Positions 35,199 through 44,694 of a stretch of DNA of 64,000 nt are shown one piece after another. Origin of the DNA: Sarocladium kiliense (taxonomy: Eukaryota > Ascomycota > Sordariomycetes > Hypocreales > Sarocladiaceae); NCBI GenBank assembly GCA_030734395.1, contig JAUZTG010000034.1, positions 186,001 to 250,000 of the forward strand, given 5' to 3'. The notes beneath the pieces are model-generated. The model saw nothing but the letters and a program-made list of their open reading frames with translations, did not search any database and was not told the origin of the DNA. Made by a program: the position numbers and the translations under genes. Positions within the stretch are counted from its first letter, which is position 1; every line of letters starts with the position of its first letter.

Positions 35199-36165
35199 TT
35201 GACTAGACTTTGGTATAAGATATGTGAAGAGCATCGAGGCGTACCTCTTTGAAGATGTTGCATCCGGCGTTCGCGGCTTATGATAACACGTCTACGAACG
35301 ATGTCACCCTGGTCCGTTTTCTTAAGGCGTCCTAATACAACAACACTGTTCTGGCATCGACGACTAACCTGCTTGAGAGTTCTGTGGGGTGCATCCTGTT
35401 GACAGGGAGTATGCTGATGCAAGGGCTGTGAGTGGTTCGGCATCTCGCGCTTGGGCTCGAGTGACAGGGGCTTGATGTTTTCTCAGCTGCTTGATGTTTT
35501 CTCAGCTGGGTTGCATAAGTAGCTTCTCCGTTGGGGAATGTGCTATGTCGTTACGGCTGATAGTAGAAGCCGGAACCATCATTAAAGTGTTGCGAAGATC
35601 ACGCAATGTAACGGCTGTTCACAGATACGCACGCAGGGCATCCAGCCTCCGTGCTTGGATGGCCGGGGAGACCATTCCACTTCCGTATCTCCATCCTTCC
35701 ATCCACAAGACTGATGCAAAGGCTTTCCACAATTCCTCCTCACACTTTTCAGCCAGCCCTTGACCTTGATCATCAAGAATCACGGGATGCAATGGCGACT
35801 ACTGAAGCTATGTTCTGCCTCGATTGTGATAGAAAGCCCTCCAGTCGTCCGAGTATCTTTTGGCACGGGTCGAAAAAGTTGGTAAATTATTATTCAACGC
35901 TTCGTAGAAGAACTCATGGTCGGATTCTCTGGATCGAAGAGGCTCGGAACTGCTCCGGGGTCCCTTCTGAACCCCCAGCAGCCCAAGTTTCAGGGTCCAT
36001 GATACCCGTAATCCTGCTCGTGGATGCCGAACCAACAAGGCAAAGGAGCCATCTCTTGTAGCTCTCTTCAACTTCGCTAGCTACAGGTCACCGTATCCCT
36101 CGTCCCAATCATCTCCTCGCTGTCCGCTCTTGGTACAAGGGTCGCCTTCTCTATGACGCTTTGAC
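35199..36165. other. Intergenic with tandem repeat
   Basis: 967 bp with no supportable gene. It contains two perfect tandem copies of a 19-bp unit at 35470-35507. On the minus strand 36077-36165 stays open after the end of the weak gene model at 36166, so that gene's 3' end could lie here. Confidence 0.45.
35470..35507. repeat. Two perfect tandem 19-bp copies
   Basis: Unit gcttgatgttttctcagct occurs at 35470-35488 and 35489-35507 without mismatch, about 270 bp after the bZIP stop codon. A recent slippage or duplication is likely. Confidence 0.75.
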
Positions 36166-37097
36166 TCAAGTCAGCGGATATGTCTTCGGTGGACTTTGTG
36201 GTATCGGTCCGGGCATCCAGCTTACCGCCGTACATTCCAGGTCCTGCTCCCTCTGGCAATGGCCATGATCACAGTTTGCCTGTGTGTGATTGTCAGGAGC
36301 CGAATTAAGAGGCGTTCAGGCTTGAGTCATGTCTTACGGGCAGCTTGGCAGGAGAGATTGAATACGATGTTTCTGTCGGTAAAGCCACAGTAAGAGTAGT
36401 CTGCGACATGTCAAATTCATTCCTCGCTTCCTTGTGGTCAAGTGATTTAAAGTTCAAGAAGTTTCCGAGAGGGATTGAGTTTTGTGGCGCAATGACCAGG
36501 GCTCCCGCAGCCCAACCAACTGTCTGAGTCTCGAATGCCGCAGACAAGAACAAGAGGGCACGATTCTTATCAATCAATGACTCAAATTCCAGAAACGGTT
36601 CTAGCACTTGCTGTCGATCTTGTTGAACTCGGAGTCGAAACTTTCGCAGTTGTTGGGGGTCGAGTAGCCGGATTACTGAGTCGTCTCGGGTATAGGCTTC
36701 CGCGTGATTGAACCAGCATCCGACCACTGTGTAAACATCGTTAGCTATGCAGTCTTGCTTCTTATGAATGTAGTCATCTTACGATCGATTTTTCTCATTC
36801 TCGCATTGCCAACGCAAGCTCTGGCAGCTTCCTTGACGGCATCTTGAAGCGAATCTCGGCATAATTGGGGAACTCGCAACAGCACATTGCCCTTATCGTC
36901 ACTGGTTGTAAGTAATTCAGGACCTATGGGAATGTGCGGTTTTTGTATCCTGTTTGGAGGAAGCCAGACGTGAGTCTGGGCCGAGGACCGTAAGCTTCGA
37001 AATCAATCGACAGCAATGGCATCATGAATGGAATTACTCACATCTCGATAGTGCGTGTCCATGGCAACTGGCGACGCAAAGTCGATGCTAGAGACAT
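36166..37097 (-). CDS. Probable hypothetical multi-exon gene (possibly disabled)
   Basis: No family recognised. Four minus-strand exons (37097-37042, 36949-36783, 36726-36338, 36279-36166) join through GT-AG introns of 92, 56 and 58 bp into a 241-aa frame. The frame is well kept across the first three exons: RTIEMIQKPHIPIGPELL, DAVKEAARACVGNARMRKID, LVVGCWFNHAEAYTRDDSVI, LLDPQQLRKFRLRVQQDRQQ, FLSAAFETQTVGWAAGALVI. That composition is protein-like and unlike random frames. The last exon is the weakest; a different frame there (36259-36077) is also open. The frame may continue upstream: a 96-bp intron (37115-37210) with a GTTGAG donor would join an exon 37553-37211, but that exon carries a TGA at 37368-37370. 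Either the gene starts at 37097 or it is a recently broken gene. Confidence 0.4.
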
Positions 37098-38568
37098 CCT
37101 TGCCAATCGTAGTCCTGAGAAGAAGGAAAATATGGATCAGACATAGGTTGGGATGCATGGCGGGCACGCGGGAGGTAGCGTGTCGCATGGGTTATCAAGT
37201 CGGACTCAACGAAAGCGTGGCAGAAGTGTTGGACGATTGAAAACAAGTGATTTCAGGAGAAGGCTTTTCAACGCAGAACTTCCAGGAATTTGAGATAAAA
37301 AGGATCTCTGGGCCTGTTCAAGTGCTGGTACTGCTGCGCCATTCGAGATGTCCATAATGCTTGCTCGTCACGTCCAGCTTTCAGGGATCCCAGCAAATGC
37401 AGCCTCGACACGACCAACAGCACCCAGAAGAGCGCCTAGAGAAATTTCTATTGCAATTGGCTGGAGAATATTCATATAACTGTAGCTGCAGTATCGTGGC
37501 ATGGCGCTGTCACTGGTGTGATGTGACTGTTGGCCCAAAATCCGACCGCCCATGGGCGCGTTTTGTAGAAGCTGGGCGTCGTTTCAGTGGTCTTTTCGCT
37601 TGATATGTGGCTGCTACTGGACTTATGATTGGAATGTTGGCTCTGGCATTACCTGAAGCAGGTCTACAAGGATTTAACGCCCAAGAAGAGCCCTGGAGTG
37701 CCTTGCCAGTGGCGATGTGGAAGTCTAAATACCACCTCGTGTTGGTCCAGTCTGTTTCGTCAGTCTTGGCCCAAGGCTGACCAACAACGTCCTCACATCC
37801 TCATGGCGACGAGTACACACCAGATGCGCAGACCTGCTAATCTCTAGTCCACGAGAGAAAAACTGGGGTGTGAGGTGTGACACACGGGCTATGAATGGAC
37901 CTTAACACGCACCGGCATGTGAAGAGAAAGCGGATCTGAGTACCCTGTCGATCACGATCAGCCTTGTGGCATGAGGAATGATACTTGGGCGAGCAGTAAT
38001 GCTCCGTCACGCTAAGTTGATCTTGGCGACCTTTGGTGGTCGTGAATGATGTGGCGCAGAATCATATGCATTCGTCCAAGATTGACAAGCGTAACTCGGC
38101 AGGGGGGGGGGGCATTGCAGAATGTGCATGTTGGTTAGGTGTGCAGTCAATGACGGCCAACAACAGTTTGGGCTTTGACCGCCTCTTATTCAGTGCTCAA
38201 GCTCCCCGCAAATCAACCATAACACTGCCTTTGTCATGGCAACACATGCAGTTCGACCGCAATCCCTCTAGACAATATGTTATGCCATAGGCGAGAATGG
38301 TTAAGGATAAGGCGGTGCAGTCATCAGCATGTCTATCCCTTCATCGCGCATGGGAGAGAGGTCATCAAGCTTGTTTACGTATGAGATCAATCGCCAGTCG
38401 GCCGAGGTCGTGGAGGAAACAGCGAGAGTCCAGTGCTGTCCGTCGTCTGAGGTATCCGCCTTGCTAATCAAGACATAATGCCGTGGTTCCAGCACCAGCA
38501 TAAAGATTGCATGCCACCATGTCGCCGTCATTCGCCCCGATAAATACGCCGGGCTCAGAATTCATATC
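37098..38568. other. Region with possible 5' exon and weak open frames
   Basis: 1.5 kb. The minus-strand frame 37553-37206 is open except for one TGA and may belong to the hypothetical gene to its left. A minus-strand frame 38531-38301 (76 codons) looks moderately protein-like but has no partner exon. A run of 11 G lies at 38102-38112. Confidence 0.4.
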
Positions 38569-38980
38569 ATGCTTTCGTTCGCAATGATTCCAAAGAACAA
38601 AACCTCACATTCGAATGCTATGATGGTGACATCGAAGATGGGGTTGTCTATTGAGGAAGTCTATCGCGAGATGTTGAGGCTGAATCCAAGCTCGCCAGTG
38701 ATCGGGGTATAGTCAAATCGGACTAATTCTTTTGTATACTCATGGACTAACACATGGCCAGATCGGTGACGTCGGTTGGGCTGAGCGTTACCATCTGTCC
38801 TGGACTGAGATGGTGTCGCTTCTGAGGCGCGCAGTTATCGTCTCATATGCAAACTCAATTGACAGAGCGCACAAGATGCTTGAATATCTTGGATATGGCG
38901 TGATATGTCAGTCACACGACAATTCTTACTTTCAACTACGCACAGCCGCACGCGAGCTGATCGCAGGGTCCAGACGATAA
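38569..38980 (+). CDS. Weak small two-exon gene model
   Basis: Exons 38569-38706 and 38762-38980 join across a 55-bp intron with a weak GTATAG donor and a CCAG acceptor, giving 118 aa without family resemblance. The middle part (KMGLSIEEVYREMLRLN, then WAERYHLSWTEMVSLLRRAV) is helical in style and could form a small helix-turn-helix-like unit, but this is only an impression. It could equally be noncoding. Confidence 0.22.
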
Positions 38981-39351
38981 GGCGTCGGCCACGACGCGCC
39001 ACAGTTGGAGTCGTGCGGGGGGGCAACCGATATGGAGATCGGAGTTGTGGCAGATCTGTGGTGATGCAAATAGACATTGCTGTCAGCTCAGCTCAGCCAG
39101 GGACTACAAGTATTTGTCAAAGTCTCGATCCGCTAATGGCAGGGTTTGCGCGGGATAGGCTTGGACGTCGTGGCCTCACTGCTTATGAACCTTGACGGTC
39201 AGCGTGGGAGATCCGCAGCTTACACGACGCGACCTTGTTGGTCAAGCACCGTTAGGTCTGACTAGATATATAGTCGCTGACGACAAGCCGAGCCGAGTCA
39301 TGTCAGATAACCGAGCGAGCTGACTCTTCTGAGGCGGTCAGATATGATGCA
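38981..39351. other. Intergenic
   Basis: 371 bp upstream of the F-box-like gene; no feature recognised. Confidence 0.5.
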
Positions 39352-40425
39352 ATGCGAAGTTTGCGGTCACTGACATTTCTTCAATTTCTCGGCCCGGATA
39401 TCCTGCGTTGGGCATCGTGGCCCGTCCCCGTTTTGACGTTCACATCCAAGCGCACAGCGCAATCCTGCCACATGACTACCATGGCCGACTCCATCGACGA
39501 TAGATCGCTATTCATGCGGATGCCAGCAGAGCTACGACTCATGGTGTATCGGCATCTTCTCAGCCCGTGCACTGAGGATCGGGTCTACATCAAGACCCGT
39601 GAGAGATACTGGAAGAAGCCGGAACACAGCAGAGACGAAACACCTCGGCGAACGAGTTACTACGCGTTGGATCGCCGCAGCTTAGGACGATGCTCCTACA
39701 AGACCACCTATGGTCTCGATGGCGGTGAGGGCGAACACGCGACGGCGATGCATCCTGCGATCATGGCCGTGAATCGCAAAATCTACGAAGAGACAACATA
39801 TCTCTTGTACGCATCTCATAACTTCCACTTCGGCCAGCACCTTGACGCGGTTGGGCCCTTCATTGGAGACCTCACTCCAAGCACGAAGAACCTCGTTCAC
39901 AGTCTTTCACTCCGCTGCTTTCTCCACAGTCCGTCGTGCTGCGCAGCCTCCGACTGGCGCTTTTGGAGTTCCATGTCGCAGCGACTACGCAATCTTCCGA
40001 AACTGCGGAAACTGAAGCTCACGATACAGGGAGGGCGGCCGACTGGCGATTGGAATGGGCCAAAGGATTTGAGTGCATCCGATATCAGACTTCTGTATGC
40101 GACACAGCACGAGTGCATGGACTGGGCGAGAGAATTGGCAGCTGTGGAGTCATTGGAGGATGTTGAGATAGAAGCCGACGTGCGGCCCATGCCGAAGCCT
40201 GAGACAACCACGACACTAATCTACGCAGCGCTATCGGCATCCATCGAGGGGTCATTGATAGAGTTTCTGAGGGACGAGCTAAGTGTACCAGTTCGTTTGA
40301 TGGAAAAGAAGACCATCAAGCAGGACAGTGAAGGAGACAAGCCAGACAGTGAGGCTGAGTCTACGCCAGCGCCAGAGCAAGGAGGCCAAGAGACAGCGGT
40401 CGAGGATGTTCAGACTGAGGGATGA
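39352..40425 (+). CDS. F-box-like (2EXR-type) hypothetical protein
   Basis: Single exon, 357 aa if the first ATG (39352) is used; the ATGs at 39472 and 39481 (accATGGCC, better context) would give shorter proteins starting just before the domain, and one of them is more likely. Around residues 54-70 FMRMPAELRLMVYRHLL is the helical F-box-like motif found at the start of many filamentous-fungal hypothetical proteins. It is followed by the partner motif PAIMAVNRKIYEETTYLLYA and HNFHFG that normally comes about 80 residues later. The central part (LRNLPKLRKLKLTIQG, SLEDVEIEAD) has a leucine-rich feel. The tail is acidic and disordered. Such proteins are abundant in Ascomycota, and almost none has a known function; a role as a substrate adaptor is only inferred from the F-box-like fold. 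Confidence 0.75.
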   Translation: MRSLRSLTFLQFLGPDILRWASWPVPVLTFTSKRTAQSCHMTTMADSIDDRSLFMRMPAELRLMVYRHLLSPCTEDRVYIKTRERYWKKPEHSRDETPRRTSYYALDRRSLGRCSYKTTYGLDGGEGEHATAMHPAIMAVNRKIYEETTYLLYASHNFHFGQHLDAVGPFIGDLTPSTKNLVHSLSLRCFLHSPSCCAASDWRFWSSMSQRLRNLPKLRKLKLTIQGGRPTGDWNGPKDLSASDIRLLYATQHECMDWARELAAVESLEDVEIEADVRPMPKPETTTTLIYAALSASIEGSLIEFLRDELSVPVRLMEKKTIKQDSEGDKPDSEAESTPAPEQGGQETAVEDVQTEG

Positions 40426-40908
40426 TGAGAAATGCCCCCATGCGGCGACACGTGTGTTTGACCGGCGGTTGACTGAAGCATTGACGTACAGCGTACGATA
40501 CATAGCATTATCGCTTCAACATAGTTCATCAATTGACCTTTCTCCTCGATGAGGGACTGATAAGAGGCACACACGTGCGGCCCCACGTGATGCCGCTCCA
40601 ACGTCCGCCTGTTGTACCCGTGATTACGTAACCGGACCTTGACAGGTACGCTCCAGCTTCCCAGCCCCATCGTCACCGTCGTCAGCGGCCTTGCAGGGTG
40701 CGAGCGCTACGCCAGCCAGCTTGCTTCATCCTCCACGTACCTCGGCGTCCATTAATCTTCATAGCTGTGCTTCGGCGACTGTCATCCACACCGACTTGCG
40801 CTTCTCGGTCAATGGTGCAAGACCCGATAGTCACCATTTCAACGTCTCCCGAGCTACCCCGCTGAAGGTCAACGTCGCTGCTGCTGCACCAGCAGTTCAA
40901 GCTGCATC
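40426..40908. other. Promoter region of VPS35
   Basis: 483 bp between tandem plus-strand genes. The second half is C/T-rich on the plus strand. No other feature. Confidence 0.5.
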
Positions 40909-43774
40909 ATGGCCACGCCCGCGCCTCCCGAGGACCAGGCACGCCTCCTTGAGGATGCCTTGGTGGCCGTCCGACAGCAGACTTCGGTCATGCGCAAATG
41001 TCTGGAAACACCAGGCAAGCTTATGGACGCTCTGAAGTGCTGGTATGATACCTGTCTCGGCGCGCGATATGCGGCATCTGCCTCCCATGCTAACCATTGC
41101 GTAGTTCAACACTTGTTTCCGAGCTTCGGACCAGTAGTCTTGGTCCCAAGCAATACTACGAGCTTTACATGTCCGTCTTCGACGCCCTCCGATACCTATC
41201 AGTGCACTTGCGCGAAAACCATCCCGTCAACCACCTCGCCGACCTCTACGAGCTTGTCCAGTACGCCGGTAACATCATCCCACGACTGTACCTTATGGTC
41301 ACTGTCGGCACAGCATACATGGCTATCGAGGATGCACCAGTCAAAGAGCTCATGAAGGACATGATGGATATGAGCCGCGGAGTACAGCACCCTATCAGGG
41401 GCTTGTTTCTGCGGTACTATCTCTCTGGCCAAGCCAGGGACTACCTGCCAACAACCGAAGGTGACGGACCAGAGGGAAACATTGGCGACTCTATCAACTT
41501 TGTTCTCACCAACTTTGTCGAAATGAACAAGCTCTGGGTCCGTCTGCAACATCAGGGTCACTCCCGTGAGCGGGAGGCTCGGATACGCGAGCGAAAAGAG
41601 CTCCAATTGCTCGTCGGCAGCAACATCGTCCGACTGAGCCAGCTTGTTGACCTCGAGACTTATAAGACAGGCATTCTCGGTCCTCTTCTCGAGCAGGTCG
41701 TGCAATGTCGAGATGTCCTCGCTCAGGAGTATCTGCTCGAAGTCATCACGCAGGTCTTCCCTGATGAGTTCCACCTGCACACACTCGATCAGTTCCTCGG
41801 CGCCGTTTCTCGCCTGAACCCCCACGTCAACGTCAAGGCCATTGTCATTGGTCTCATGGACCGCTTATCGGAGTACGCCGAACGCGAAAACAGTGCTGAA
41901 GCCGACCGCGACCGAGAAACAGCTGAGTCGGAAGCATTAGCGAAGCTCCTGGAGAAGGTGAAACTCGCGAAGGAGAATCCACCGGAACCGAAGGCTGCTC
42001 CAGAGGCGGTTGGCGAACCTGATGCGGAGGCCGAAGGGGCCAAGCCCGAAGAGACCAATGGCGACGAGACACAAGAGTCTGCGAAGGACACAACGGCTGA
42101 GGCGGGAGAGGAGAGCGTGGGTGCCAGCGGTGATGATAGCAGCACGCTCGCGGACAACGCTGCACCCTCCATAGCCGAGACCGAAACGACTGCTGTCAAT
42201 GGCCAAGATGATACCGCTGCACCGAATGTGCAGCTTTACGAGGTGTTCTACGCTCAAGTCAAGAACCTCGTTGAGGCTCAGCGTCTTCCGATCCAGGATA
42301 TCATCGCTCTGCTAGTTTCACTGACCAACCTAGCTCTCAACATCTACCCCGACAGGTTGGATTATGTTGACCAGATCCTTGCGTACGCGACGGCAAAGAC
42401 TCGTGAACACATCAACAACGCCGACCTTCACTCACCGCCTGCCCAGCAGAGTCTTCTGGCTCTCCTTCAGGCTCCTCTCAACCGCTATGTTTCTATTTTC
42501 ACCGCTCTCTCGTTACCTACATATGTTCCTCTCTTCCAAGCGCAATCATATCCGACTAGGCGAGCTGTCGCTGGTGGTGTTGCCCGTGCTCTACTCAAGA
42601 ACCAGACCCACATCACCAAGACCGAGCAGCTAGAGAATGTGCTGGAGGTTCTGAAGGTCCTTGTCAAGGAGGGCAACCAGGCGCCGCAGGGCTACCCCGG
42701 GGCACAGAGACGGACCACCGAGACCGACGAGACAATGGAGGAGCAAGGGTGGCTTGCGAGAATCGTTCATCTTCTGCAGGGCGAGGACAACGATACACAA
42801 TTCAAGCTGCTCCAGATGACGAGGAAGGCCTATTCCGAAGGCAACGAGCGGATCCGTACCACAACACCGCCGCTGGTGACAGCGTCATTGAAGCTGGCAC
42901 GCAAGTTCAAGGCCAGGGAACACTACGATGACAACTGGGAGACGCAAAGCAATGCTCTCTACAAGTTTGTGCACTCTATGCTCAGCACCATGTACGCGCG
43001 TGTCAACAGTCCAGGTGCTGCGGAGCTGGCCCTTCGTCTGTTCTGCTCCGCCGGACAGGTCTCAGACCTTGCTGGTTTCGAAGAGGTTGCATACGAGTTC
43101 TTCGCCCAGTCATTCACCGTGTACGAAGAGGCCGTCTCAGACTCGAAAGCGCAGTTCCAGGCTGTTTGCGTCATTGCGACGGCGCTGCACCAGACGAGAA
43201 ACTTTGGCAAGGAGAACTACGACACATTGATTACGAAATGCGCACAGCATGGTAGCAAGCTGCTCCGGAAGCCAGATCAGTGCAGAGCGGTCTACCTTGC
43301 CAGCCACCTTTGGTGGGCTACCCCAGTGGCCGCGAACGGCGAGAGTGAGGAGACTGAAGTAGGTTTCCAAAGCCCCGCAAGGTGATGATCGAGTCGCTAA
43401 TCATCTTTACAGTTGTACCGTGACGGCAAGCGCGTTCTCGAATGCCTACAGCGTGCACTCAGAGTAGCCGACTCGTGCATGGAGACTGCGACGTCGATTG
43501 AGCTGTTTGTTGAGATTCTGGATCGCTACGTGTACTACTTTGACCAGCAAAATGAGGCAGTAAGTTATGCCAATTGCTTACGTTTTGACCATGTCCTAAT
43601 GAGTTGCAGGTAACGACCAAATACCTCAATGGCCTAATTGAGCTCATTCACTCGAACTTGGCTGGTAATCAGCAGGAGTCGGCATCGGTGGAGAGCAGCC
43701 GAAAGCACTTCCAACAGACTTTGGACAATATTCGGAGCAGACAGTATGAGGGTGTGGTGCTGGATCCCAACTAG
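40909..43774 (+). CDS. VPS35: Retromer subunit Vps35
   Basis: Four exons, 40909-41042, 41105-43358, 43413-43559 and 43610-43774; introns 62, 54 and 50 bp, all GT-AG; 899 aa. Vps35 is the alpha-solenoid backbone of retromer, which recycles receptors from endosome to Golgi. The N-terminus has LLEDALVAVRQQTSVMRKCL, then across intron 1 CCSTLVSELRTSSLGPKQYY; the PRLYLM motif that contacts Vps26 is intact at 104-109. Downstream are RGVQHPIRGLFLRYYL and the HEAT-like repeats. At about residues 302-415 there is an acidic, Ala/Glu/Thr-rich insertion of roughly 110 residues that is low in complexity and probably a disordered loop. The C-terminal part keeps the repeats (SAGQVSDLAGFEEVAYEFFA) and ends normally with RSRQYEGVVLDPN. 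The downstream gene encodes a transferrin-receptor-like protein. Confidence 0.95.
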
Positions 43775-44694
43775 GGAGTCTCGAGACGATGGCTGTAACG
43801 GTGAGGTATGCGAAGTGGTCTGTGCTATAGGATGAAGTTGTATATAAGTTAGCGTCTCTACCTGGCGTACGCGGAGCAGCAATTGAAAGCACGTCAGCAC
43901 GTGCTGCATTTGAAGAACAAACTTGACCTTCTTGATGCGAACTGTGGAGAGAGATTGTGCCCCCTCTCGAAGGTTGTTATCGCCAATGCTTGGCACTAAT
44001 GAATGGACAGCCTGCGCCAGTAAACTGTGTGGAATCCCAGCAGCAACTCGGGTGATGGCGTCGTGTTCGCTGAAGCGTGGAGGGTGACCGAGCCCCATGC
44101 AAGGCGAAAGGAGAAGGAGAGCGAGGAAGAATGGCGCCAAGTGTTAGTGGCCGCAACGGGTCACACCGCGTCAGCGCTAACAGCCAGACACGATACAGGG
44201 GATCTTCAGGGTCGCGACAGGACTCGGCGTAGGTTGTTCCAGGTGCTGCACCCGCTAATCGTAGGAAGCTCCAGGCGGTGCCGCAGCTGGTGTTAGGCGT
44301 GGCATGGCATTACGTGGAGCTGCTGCAAGTCCGCCCCCATACCCAGTGCGGCCATCCACCCATCCATCCCCCGTCTCGCTTCCCGCATTTCGAACTCCCT
44401 CTACGTACGCCTGCTGCAACTTAGACGATACCCCTTCTCACGCGACGCCTTCCCTGTGTACGATGCCTGGGTCTTCTGTTCTCGCTTAGCGTTTCTGATT
44501 CCATTCTTTGTTGCTGCGTTGCAAGAACCTGCACTTTCCCGATCTTGTCTCCCGAGGGCTTCGGCGGCCACCCGTAGCCGTGCATGGCCGTATCCGAGAT
44601 CCCCCTGTTCTACGAGTACAACATCTTCTCATCAACCCCCATCACCAACGACGTCGCGGCAGCGCAAGCTGGCGCATTGTTCGGATAGCCCGGC
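43775..44694. other. Intergenic
   Basis: 920 bp between tandem genes. The right third (44300-44690) is C/T-rich on the plus strand and likely the promoter and 5' leader of the next gene. No gene seen. Confidence 0.5.

Noticed and set aside
38301..38531. 76-codon minus-strand frame with fair amino-acid composition
   Set aside because: No splice partner, no family and no neighbouring support; kept only as a note.
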